From contig JABTUW010000002.1 in the NCBI GenBank assembly GCA_015075185.1, positions 1,240,001-1,304,000 of the forward strand: a stretch of 64,000 nucleotides of DNA, in the 5' to 3' direction. The notes beneath the pieces are model-generated. The model was not told where the DNA came from. It was given only the letters and a program-made list of their open reading frames with translations, and did no database searches. Shown here piece after piece: positions 50,688 through 58,163 of this stretch. Made by a program: the position numbers and the translations under genes. The DNA is from Anaerolineales bacterium (GTDB lineage Bacteria; Chloroflexota; Anaerolineae; 4572-78; J111). Numbering within the stretch: position 1 is the stretch's first letter; each line of letters starts with the position of its first letter.

Positions 50688-51128
50688 ATGATGTACAAGA
50701 AGCTTGCGCTCGCAATTTCGATTAATGCAGTCATAATGTACTTGCTCACTTATGTAATGATTGACGAAATTGATCATCTGTATCTCAACATCAACAGATT
50801 ATATATGGCGCTGATAATGGTCGCTCCGATGGTCATTGTTATGCTGTTGGTGATGCGTTCGATGTATGAAAACGAAAAACTAAACTACATGCTCATTGCC
50901 GCCTTCAGTGGATTATTTATTCTCTCATTTTATCTGGCCCGCACACAAACACCGGTGGGAAATGATCAGTTTCTTCGGTCAATGATCCCCCACCATTCAA
51001 GTGCAATCCTGATGTGCCAACAATCGGAAATCACCGACTCGGAAATCATCAATCTGTGCGAACAAATCGTCAAGGCGCAGGAGGACGAAATTGCCCAGAT
51101 GAAGGCTATCCTTGAGCGTTCACGATAA
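50688..51128 (+). CDS. DUF305-type membrane protein
   Basis: Protein of 146 residues with three hydrophobic helices (about 5-20, 38-58, 67-85) followed by an outer or periplasmic helical part. MIPHHSSAILMCQQSEI and EQIVKAQEDEIAQMKAIL are the DUF305 core, whose HH..A..M pattern is often found near copper-resistance genes. No copper gene is adjacent. GGGAGAAAG precedes the ATG. Confidence 0.82.
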   Translation: MMYKKLALAISINAVIMYLLTYVMIDEIDHLYLNINRLYMALIMVAPMVIVMLLVMRSMYENEKLNYMLIAAFSGLFILSFYLARTQTPVGNDQFLRSMIPHHSSAILMCQQSEITDSEIINLCEQIVKAQEDEIAQMKAILERSR

Positions 51129-51455
51129 GAACATAGCAGATACGTCTAACCCCGACCCTCTCCGGCGGAGGTACGAAACTTCAGGCAAAGAAACAGGACC
51201 GTTCATTTAGCGGCTTTGGCTCTTAAACGAGCAGGCCGAGTAAAAAAGGACTCTTGACGGTTTAGCCGTCCGGAGTCTTTTTGATTCTTGTACTTTTGTA
51301 GTAACTTCTCAGACTAAAGGCGCCTGGGACTTGGCTAGCCCCGAGCGTCTTAAAAGGAGAAAAGTGCCAGTCACCTGAGTAGTAACCTTTTGTAAATACG
51401 AGGGGCGTGGGCTAAAATCAAGTGCAAAATTTGTGCGAATAACCAGGAGTTGGGT
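51129..51455. other. Structured intergenic region after the DUF305 gene
   Basis: No gene seen. It holds a hairpin-forming stretch (GGCTTTGGCTC with GAGCAGGCC, about 51212-51237), the terminator listed separately, and a later text GTGCCAGTCACCTGAGTAG (about 51364-51382) that may be a dispersed repeat. I compared it by memory with known riboswitch cores and found no match. Confidence 0.35.
51248..51282 (+). terminator. Intrinsic terminator downstream of the DUF305 gene
   Basis: GACTC-TT-GACGG pairs with CCGTC-CG-GAGTC around the loop TTTAG, followed by TTTTT; an A-run on the other side makes it possibly bidirectional. It lies 120 bases after the DUF305 stop. Confidence 0.7.
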
Positions 51456-51815
51456 ATGGCATTAGAAGCTATGAATACTTTAACTCTCGAACAAAAAACT
51501 CCCCGCAACATCGAAGTTGATCTCAAGCAGCGCCAGGTGCGGATTACCTGGGCCGATGAGTATCGCAGCGTCTACCCGCTGGATTACCTGCGCCAGATCT
51601 GTCCCTGCGCCACGTGCAATGCCCAGCGCCGCAATCAAGATCCGCTGCGCATTTTGAAACCTGATCAAATTGTTACTAAGGCGGAGCTGCGGGCGGAACG
51701 GCCCGTAGAGATGGTCGGCAATTATGCCCTGCAATTTTTCTGGGCCGATGGGCACAATGCCGGCATTTACTCGTTTGAGTTTCTGCGGGAGAAAAGTCCA
51801 GGGGCAAACCCCTAA
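51456..51815 (+). CDS. DUF971-family protein
   Basis: Small protein of 119 residues of the DUF971 family (gamma-butyrobetaine hydroxylase N-terminal-like). The core is visible as EVDLKQRQVRITWADEYRSV, YPLDYLRQICPCATCNAQRR (CxxC) and YALQFFWADGHNAGIYSFEF. Relatives are linked to iron-sulfur cluster handling in some genomes; no such gene is adjacent. The ATG at 51456 has AGGAG six to ten bases upstream and is preferred to the TTG at 51450. Confidence 0.87.
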   Translation: MALEAMNTLTLEQKTPRNIEVDLKQRQVRITWADEYRSVYPLDYLRQICPCATCNAQRRNQDPLRILKPDQIVTKAELRAERPVEMVGNYALQFFWADGHNAGIYSFEFLREKSPGANP

Positions 51816-51918
51816 TGTTTTGACTCCCAAATTGGGCCGTACAAGAGAAAGGTTGGAAGACTGGAAGGTTGGTCCTTCTTTATCCAGCCCTCCAGGCTAC
51901 TTTAAAGGCTTGCCATTA

Positions 51919-52073
51919 ACAGGACTTACGCGGGGGTGCTCAAAACGCATGCTGAGTAGGCCGAGCGAAGCGAGTGCCGTATCAAAGCGGCGTTTTGCGC
52001 AGTTCGCACCCTTCGATACGCCCACTTCCTCCGGTCGCAGGGCTACTCAGGATGCTCACCGCGTAACTCCTGT
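51919..52073. repeat. Inverted-repeat-bounded element overlapping the 3' end of sat
   Basis: Terminal arms ACAGGACTTACGCG (51919-51932) and CGCGTAACTCCTGT (52060-52073) match at 13 of 14 positions. Inside are nested pairs CAAAACGC/GCGTTTTG, CTGAGTAG/CTACTCAG and GTATCAAAG/CTTCGATAC. The 155-base unit looks like a small non-coding mobile element. The right arm supplies the last codons and stop of the sulfate adenylyltransferase gene. The element at 13949-14022 shares its GGCTACTCAGGATGC end. Confidence 0.65.
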
Positions 52074-53849
52074 CATTAATTGAGCCGTTTTGCTTCCGTT
52101 TTCCTGGAGGATAGCTTCTGTCTCATCTTCGAGGAGGAGGCCGGTTTTGATGAGATACTCAACGATCCGGCGGGCATTTTGCTCCGGGGTATGGTTGATG
52201 GTATCCAAAACCATTTCTGGGTCGAGAGGCGGCTCGTAGGGGTCATCAATTCCCGTTAGTCCCAGCAGATCTCCGCGCTGGCTTTGTGAGTAAAAGCCTT
52301 TATTGTCCCGCTCGATACAAACCTCCAGCGGGGTGTCCACAAAAACCTCGATAAAGTTTTCCCCAATCATGCGGCGGCAGTCGTTTCTGGCGGTGCGATA
52401 GGGGCTGATGGCGGCGGTAATCACAATGCCGTTATGCCTGACAATCTCCGCCGCCACAAAGCCGATGCGCCGGATGTTGGTGTCACGATCCTCTTTGCTA
52501 AACCCCAATCCCTTGGAGATATGCGTACGGATGGCTGCGCCGTCCAGAATGGTCACCTGCCGGCCCTGTTCCAGGAGCATGCTGGTCAAGGCTTCGGCGG
52601 TGGTGGATTTGCCCGCTCCACTTAAGCCGGTGAACCAAATGCAAAAGCCCTGCTTGTGGCGCGGCGGCGACATTTTGCCCAGAATGGCGGCCGTTTCGGG
52701 CCGGGTAAACCAGGAGGGCAATGCTTTACCATGGGCCAGGTATTCATTCCGTACCTGCGTGCCGGAAATCGAGAAGACCCTGGCCCCCGGCGGAATTTCG
52801 GTTTCTTCGACATAGCGGTCTTCATCGGGGAGGTAGGAGAGGGCTTTGAACGGGACCATTTTAACCCCAACTTCTTCACCATATTTCACCAACAAATCCT
52901 GGGCCTCATAAGGGCCGTAGAAGGGTTTGCCGGCGGAGTCTTTACCGGGGCCGGCGTGATCTCGGCCAACGATAAAGTGGTTGGCGCCATAGTTCCGGCG
53001 AATAATGGCGTGCCAGACTGCTTCGCGCGGGCCGGCCATGCGCATGGCTAAAGAGAGCAGGCTGAGCATGGCCCGTTGGGGATCATAATAATTTCTGATC
53101 AGGGTTCTGTAGATGCGGACGCGGGTGTAGTGGTCTACATCGCCCGGCTTGGTCAGGCCGACCGCCGGGTGCAGCAAAAGTGTGCCATTGATTTCGGTCA
53201 TGGCGCGCTTGGTTAATTCTTCGTGAATGCGATGAAGCGGGTTGCGCGTCTGAAATGCGACCACATTGGGATAGCCCATTTCGCTCAAGCGGTGGCGCAC
53301 TTCAACCGGGGAGAGGCGCAGTTCGGCAAAGTCGTAGGCCCGGGGCAGGTTGATGACCCGCAGCGGCCCGGAGATATAGACTTTACCCCAGGTTTCCATT
53401 TCGGCCAGAAGAGGATGGCGGGCATCGGTGGTGCCGCAAACGTGATGCGCCTCGCGGTTGGCATCCCAGGCAAAAGCCTCTTCCACCCGCATGATCGCCA
53501 TCAGGTTATTCTTATTGTTGCGCAGGGCGATCTCTTTGCCCAGGCGCAGGGGAGTATCTTCGTCAATGGGCAAGGTGATGGGCATGGGGAAGATCAGGCT
53601 GTTAGCCAGGCGCATCTCTTCGACCACCCGGTCGTAATCAGCTTTGCCCATAAAGCGCTCCAGGGGCGAGAAAGCACCTATTGCCAAGAGTTCGAGATCG
53701 CACAAGGAGCGGTTGGAGAGCTGGATGGAAGGCAGGGTGTTGGCCCGGCGGGTTAACTCGACTCGCTCTTCCTCGGGCACTAACAGGTTGACGAGTTTTC
53801 CGCCGTAGGGCGGAATCAATAGGTTATTTTGCATTTCCATTATCTCCAT
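52056..53849 (-). CDS. sat: Bifunctional sulfate adenylyltransferase / APS kinase
   Basis: Fusion of 597 residues. The sulfurylase part (about 1-395) has VVAFQTRNPLHRIHEELTKR with the HxxH motif, ANHFIVGRDHAGPGKD and RVFSISGTQVRNEYLA. The APS-kinase part (about 400-580) has WFTGLSGAGKSTTAEAL. Its ligand motif reads ILDGAAIRTHISKGLGF, with alanine at residue 438 where DGD is usual, so kinase activity is in doubt. It is the last gene after cysD and cysNC, which already encode a complete route to PAPS. Its C-terminal residues LMTGVTR come from a repeat arm. Confidence 0.92.
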   Translation of the reverse strand: MEIMEMQNNLLIPPYGGKLVNLLVPEEERVELTRRANTLPSIQLSNRSLCDLELLAIGAFSPLERFMGKADYDRVVEEMRLANSLIFPMPITLPIDEDTPLRLGKEIALRNNKNNLMAIMRVEEAFAWDANREAHHVCGTTDARHPLLAEMETWGKVYISGPLRVINLPRAYDFAELRLSPVEVRHRLSEMGYPNVVAFQTRNPLHRIHEELTKRAMTEINGTLLLHPAVGLTKPGDVDHYTRVRIYRTLIRNYYDPQRAMLSLLSLAMRMAGPREAVWHAIIRRNYGANHFIVGRDHAGPGKDSAGKPFYGPYEAQDLLVKYGEEVGVKMVPFKALSYLPDEDRYVEETEIPPGARVFSISGTQVRNEYLAHGKALPSWFTRPETAAILGKMSPPRHKQGFCIWFTGLSGAGKSTTAEALTSMLLEQGRQVTILDGAAIRTHISKGLGFSKEDRDTNIRRIGFVAAEIVRHNGIVITAAISPYRTARNDCRRMIGENFIEVFVDTPLEVCIERDNKGFYSQSQRGDLLGLTGIDDPYEPPLDPEMVLDTINHTPEQNARRIVEYLIKTGLLLEDETEAILQENGSKTAQLMTGVTR

Positions 53850-53922
53850 TGATAAACCCTTTTGATGGTTATGGATATTTATCCGTAACCCGATCCTCTC
53901 CGGACTTTAGTCTGCTTCAGCT

Positions 53923-55920
53923 TTATTGGGGCAAAATCCCCCGCGCTTCCAACTCGTTGATAATCTGCTCAACAATTTCCTCGGTGCTGCGCAGGTCGGT
54001 CTCGATGACGATTTCCGGGGCCTGGGGTTCCTCATAGGGCGAGGAGATGCCGGTGAACTGCTTGATTTCGCCTCGCAAAGCTTTGGCATACAAGCCTTTG
54101 GGGTCGCGGCGTTTGCACACCTCCAGGTCGCACTTGACGAATATCTCAAAGAAGCGACCTTCGGGCAGGATGGAGCGGGCAAAATCCCGTTCGCTCTGGA
54201 AAGGCGAGATGAAACTGCACAGGACAATGTTGCCGTGCCCAAACCCCAGGCGGGCCACTTCCGCCGCCCGGCGAATATTCTCATTGCGGTCGGCGTCGGA
54301 AAAGCCCAGGTCGCCATTGAGGCCATGACGCAGGTTATCGCCATCCAGAAAGAAAGTATGGCAGTTCCGCTCAAACAGGACCTGTTCCAGTTTTTTGGCA
54401 ACGGTAGATTTGCCCGAGCCGGACAGCCCGGTAAACCAGAGCACGGCCCCCTTGTGCTCGTTATGCCTCTCGCGCATTTCCAGGGTAACGCCGCCAATTT
54501 CCCAGACCACATCCGTTGACTTACGCCGTTCAATGGCAGGGCGCTTAGCGGGTTCAGGCGCTGTTTCAACCAGGTCGCTGATGCTCCGCGACCGGCCGCG
54601 AATCATCCCGGCGGCAACGGTCGTGTTGGTGTACGGGTCAATCAGGATGAAGCTGCCGGTATTACGGTTGATTTCGTAGCGGTCAAAAAAGAGGGGGTGG
54701 GTAGTGGTGATCTGCACCCGGCCAATCTCGTTGAGCGATAAGGATTCAGTGCGCTCGCGGTGCATGGTGTCCACGTCAATTTTGTAGTTCAGTTCCGAGA
54801 TAAAGGCTTTGACCACGCGGGTGGTGTGTTGCAGCCAGTAAGTGCCCTGCGGATTCATGGGCGTTTCGCTCATCCAGCAGATGACCGCATCGACCTGGTT
54901 GCTCTTTTGGGGCAGGTTGTGGGTGCGAACAATCATATCGCCGCGGCTGATGTCAATTTCATCGGCCAGGGTCAGGATGACCGAATCGCCGGCGACCGCC
55001 TCGGCCTGCTCGCCCTCGAGGGTGACGACTGATTTGATCCGGCTGCCCAGGCCGGAAGGAAAGACGACGACCTCTTCGCCGGGGGCGATCCGGCCAGAGG
55101 CAATTTGCCCGGCGAAGCCCCGGAAATTCTGGTTGGGCCGGATGACAGTCTGAACCGGAAAGCGGAAATCCACCAGGTTGCGACTCCCGCCGACGTTGAC
55201 ATTTTCCAGGTGGTGCAGCAAGGTCGAGCCGTCGTACCAGGGCATGTTTGCACTTTTCTCAACAACATTGTCGCCTTTAAGGGCCGAGATTGGAATAAAA
55301 ACGATGTCTTGGACTGACAGTTTGGCCGCGAAATCTTTGTAATCGGCTATAATCTGATCGAAAATTTCTTGCTCGTAATCCACCAGGTCCATCTTGTTGA
55401 CGGCGACGACGAGGTGAGGAATATGGAGTAGAGTGGCCAGAAAGCCATGCCGCTTGGATTGGGTTACGACCCCTTTGCGGGCGTCAATCAAGATAATGGC
55501 CAGTTCGGCCGTAGAAGCGCCGGTGACCATGTTGCGGGTGTATTGGATGTGGCCCGGGGTGTCGGCAATGATGAATTTGCGCTTGGGCGTGGCAAAATAA
55601 CGATAGGCGACATCTATGGTAATTTTCTGCTCACGTTCGGCCCGCAGCCCATCGGTCAGCAGGGCCAGGTCTACATACTCGTCGCCGCGTTCGTGGCTGG
55701 CCCGCTGCACGGCTTCCATTTGATCCTCAAAAATAGCTTTCGAGTCGTACAATAAACGGCCAATCAGCGTGCTTTTGCCGTCGTCAACGCTGCCGGCGGT
55801 GGTAAAACGGAGCAGCTCAATCGAGTCAAGCGATTCGGGCGGCTCGCTTGCTTTTTCGGCCAAGCTTACTTGTGTAGCTGTCGTTGTTTCTTCTGATAAC
55901 ATAATTTTTGAAAACCCCAT
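53923..55920 (-). CDS. cysNC: Sulfate adenylyltransferase large subunit fused to APS kinase
   Basis: Fusion of 665 residues. The GTPase part has TAGSVDDGKSTLIGRLLYDS, DTPGHIQYTRNMVTGAS and VNKMDLVDY, and works with CysD to make APS. The APS-kinase part (from about residue 480) has WFTGLSGSGKSTVAKKLEQ, then FLDGDNLRHGLNGDLGFSDA with the canonical DGD, so it should make PAPS. It follows cysD by 47 bases. The start codon at 55920 is not securely set; MLSEETTTATQ, eight residues in, is an alternative. Confidence 0.95.
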   Translation of the reverse strand: MGFSKIMLSEETTTATQVSLAEKASEPPESLDSIELLRFTTAGSVDDGKSTLIGRLLYDSKAIFEDQMEAVQRASHERGDEYVDLALLTDGLRAEREQKITIDVAYRYFATPKRKFIIADTPGHIQYTRNMVTGASTAELAIILIDARKGVVTQSKRHGFLATLLHIPHLVVAVNKMDLVDYEQEIFDQIIADYKDFAAKLSVQDIVFIPISALKGDNVVEKSANMPWYDGSTLLHHLENVNVGGSRNLVDFRFPVQTVIRPNQNFRGFAGQIASGRIAPGEEVVVFPSGLGSRIKSVVTLEGEQAEAVAGDSVILTLADEIDISRGDMIVRTHNLPQKSNQVDAVICWMSETPMNPQGTYWLQHTTRVVKAFISELNYKIDVDTMHRERTESLSLNEIGRVQITTTHPLFFDRYEINRNTGSFILIDPYTNTTVAAGMIRGRSRSISDLVETAPEPAKRPAIERRKSTDVVWEIGGVTLEMRERHNEHKGAVLWFTGLSGSGKSTVAKKLEQVLFERNCHTFFLDGDNLRHGLNGDLGFSDADRNENIRRAAEVARLGFGHGNIVLCSFISPFQSERDFARSILPEGRFFEIFVKCDLEVCKRRDPKGLYAKALRGEIKQFTGISSPYEEPQAPEIVIETDLRSTEEIVEQIINELEARGILPQ

Positions 55921-55967
55921 AGTAATTTAGATAAGGAGTGGCAAAGTGGAGCTTTGCCCAAATTCTA

Positions 55968-56879
55968 TTAGAAATAGCCTTGTTTTTTGCGATCTTCCAT
56001 GGCCGACTCGGAGCGTTTGTCATCCGCTCTGGCCCCGCGCTCGGTAATGCGGGCTGAAGCCACTTCTTGAATAATATCGGCCAGGCTGGAAGCGTGCGAT
56101 TCGACAGCGCCGGTGCAGGTCATATCGCCGATGGTGCGGAAGCGGATAATTTTGTTTTCAATTTTCTCGTTGCCTACCGGGCGGACCACTTCCGAGGCGG
56201 CTAGGAGCATGCCGTCCCGACGAATAACATCGCGCCGGTGGGAGAAGTAAAGCGATGGAAGCGGTATTTTTTCGGTCTGGATGTACTGCCAGATGTCCAG
56301 CTCGGTCCAGTTGCTCAGGGGGAAGACGCGGAAACTCTCGTTGGGCTGTTTCCGGCCGTTGTATAGGTTCCACAGTTCGGGCCGCTGGTTTTTGGGATCC
56401 CACTGGCCAAAAGCGTCGCGGTGGGAGAAGAACCGTTCTTTGGCCCGGGCCTTTTCCTCGTCGCGCCGCGCTCCGCCGAGGGCCGCTTCAAATTTGAACT
56501 CGGCCAGCGCGTCGAGAAGGGTGACGGTTTGCAGGCCGTTGCGGCTGGCATACGGGCCGGTTTCCTCAACTACCCGGCCCTGGTCAATCGAGTCCTGCAC
56601 ATAGCGCACAATTAACCGCACGCCGATGCGCTCGACCATTTCATCACGAAAAGTCAGAGTTTCGGGGAAGTTGTGGCCGGTGTCAATGTGCAACAAGGGG
56701 AAAGGGATCTTCCCCGGATAAAAGGCTTTTTGGGCCAGATGGGCCATCACAATCGAGTCTTTGCCGCCGGAGAAAAGGAGAACTGGGCGCTCAAATTGAG
56801 CGGCAACTTCGCGCATCACGTAGATGGCTTCAGACTCTAACTGCTTTAAATGGGAACGAAGATAGGATGCATTCATCAA
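55968..56879 (-). CDS. cysD: Sulfate adenylyltransferase small subunit
   Basis: ATP-sulfurylase catalytic subunit of 303 residues from the PAPS-reductase-like PP-loop family. VLLFSGGKDSIVMAHLAQKA is the PP-loop, LLHIDTGHNFPETLTFRDEM and ALGGARRDEEKARAKERFFS follow, and FRTIGDMTCTGAVES is conserved near the end. It is the first gene of the sulfate-activation operon (cysD, cysNC, sat). The ATG at 56879 gives a normal length; a second ATG follows immediately. A TATAAT box lies about 50 bases upstream. Confidence 0.96.
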   Translation of the reverse strand: MMNASYLRSHLKQLESEAIYVMREVAAQFERPVLLFSGGKDSIVMAHLAQKAFYPGKIPFPLLHIDTGHNFPETLTFRDEMVERIGVRLIVRYVQDSIDQGRVVEETGPYASRNGLQTVTLLDALAEFKFEAALGGARRDEEKARAKERFFSHRDAFGQWDPKNQRPELWNLYNGRKQPNESFRVFPLSNWTELDIWQYIQTEKIPLPSLYFSHRRDVIRRDGMLLAASEVVRPVGNEKIENKIIRFRTIGDMTCTGAVESHASSLADIIQEVASARITERGARADDKRSESAMEDRKKQGYF

Positions 56880-56925
56880 GGGTAAACCTCATTTTTCTGG
56901 TTTTGCTTTACTAACACTCAGGCAG

Positions 56926-56934
56926 ATTATAACA
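56926..56934 (-). promoter_or_regulatory. -10 region of the cysD operon promoter
   Basis: Minus-strand TATAAT (56931-56926) preceded by TGT, giving an extended -10. TTGCTT lies 15 bases upstream as a weak -35. No riboswitch or T-box-like leader was seen before cysD. Confidence 0.45.
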
Positions 56935-57033
56935 TGACGAAGTTTGAAGCAAGTTTGAAGGCGTCAAAATTTTGAATCGTGAAATTTATGTAGTCCGTTT
57001 GTGTTTTATGTAAATTTGTCATAAAATAATCCC

Positions 57034-58158
57034 GTGAAAGCGCCCATGTCGAGCATTTCTGCTGCCAATTCCCAGTCACAATCAAAGATAAACGCTCGCC
57101 TGCCCGGACGCATCTGGCCTGTCCTGTTGAGCTTGATGGGGTTAACTCTGGTTGCCTGTAATCTCATGCAATGGGGGCAGTCCACTTCCTCCAAGCCGCG
57201 CATTGTTTTTGTAACGCCGACCCCGCGCAGCGAAATGCTGCTCAATGAAGGACAGCGCTCGCTGGTGCTGCCCGCCGCTCAGCCAACTATGCAGTCGGCC
57301 CCTTATTTTGCCGACGCCAATGAATTAGGCAAGGTGATGGTTTTGGAATATCACCGCATTGCCTACCCGGAGCAGCGTTACCAACGCACTCCCGATAATC
57401 TCCGCGCCGATTTGGAGCGGCTTTACCAAGAGGGTTACTATCCGGTCAATTTCGTTGATATTATTCGCGGCTTGCCCGATGTCCCCCCCGGCAAAAAACC
57501 CATTGCCCTTACCTTCGACGACTCGGATATCAGTCAATTTCGGGTGCTGGGTGATCGGACCATAGATGCCGATAGCGCTGTTGGGATTATTTTAAATTTT
57601 CATCATCAGCACGTTAATGATTGGCCTACCCGTGCCACCTTTTTTGTTTTGGGTAATGATAACGCCAATTACTATTCTGTTTTTGGGCAATCGGAGCTGG
57701 CCAAAGAAAAAATTCAAGTGTTGGTTGACCTGGGGATGGAAGTCGGCAGCCATACCGTGAGTCACGCCGACCTATCGGTGGCAACGGCGGAGCGCATCTA
57801 TTGGGAACTGGCGGTCAGCCAGCACGTCATTGAGGAAATGGCGCCGGGCTATAAAGTCCAGAGCTTGTCGGTGCCTTTTGGCGGTTTCCCTTACACCCTG
57901 GATTTTTTGAAGACGGGCCAATGGGGTGATTATAGCTATAGTTACGCCGGCAACGCTGCGGCCTGGGGCGGACCCAATGTGTCACCCTTTGATAAAACCT
58001 TTGAGCCTTTTCATGTCTCCCGGTTAGAGGTAACGGCTACATCGCTGGATCATTGGCTGACCTATTTTGAGCAGAACCCTGACGAATATTACGTCTCCGA
58101 TGGCGATCCCAGCCGGGTAACTTTCCCCCAGCAGGTGCAGATTGCGGCAGAACCATAG
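57034..58158 (+). CDS. Polysaccharide deacetylase-family lipoprotein
   Basis: Surface protein of 374 residues. The N-terminal hydrophobic stretch PVLLSLMGLTLVACN ends in a lipobox with cysteine at about residue 42. The NodB-like domain has PIALTFDDSDISQF (motif 1, metal-binding Asp) and EVGSHTVSHADLSVA (motif 2, metal-binding His pair), with VPFGGFPYTLDFL as a later block. Catalysis on cell-wall or exopolysaccharide N-acetyl groups is likely. The start is a GTG at 57034 or the ATG at 57046. It is divergent from cysD and converges on selB with a 5-base gap. Confidence 0.85.
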   Translation: MKAPMSSISAANSQSQSKINARLPGRIWPVLLSLMGLTLVACNLMQWGQSTSSKPRIVFVTPTPRSEMLLNEGQRSLVLPAAQPTMQSAPYFADANELGKVMVLEYHRIAYPEQRYQRTPDNLRADLERLYQEGYYPVNFVDIIRGLPDVPPGKKPIALTFDDSDISQFRVLGDRTIDADSAVGIILNFHHQHVNDWPTRATFFVLGNDNANYYSVFGQSELAKEKIQVLVDLGMEVGSHTVSHADLSVATAERIYWELAVSQHVIEEMAPGYKVQSLSVPFGGFPYTLDFLKTGQWGDYSYSYAGNAAAWGGPNVSPFDKTFEPFHVSRLEVTATSLDHWLTYFEQNPDEYYVSDGDPSRVTFPQQVQIAAEP

Positions 58159-58163
58159 TCGCC

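Noticed and set aside
51129..51282. A c-di-GMP (GEMM) riboswitch, suggested by AGGCAAAG and GAAAC
   Set aside because: The second conserved block and the tetraloop-receptor arrangement are absent, and the order of elements does not fit.
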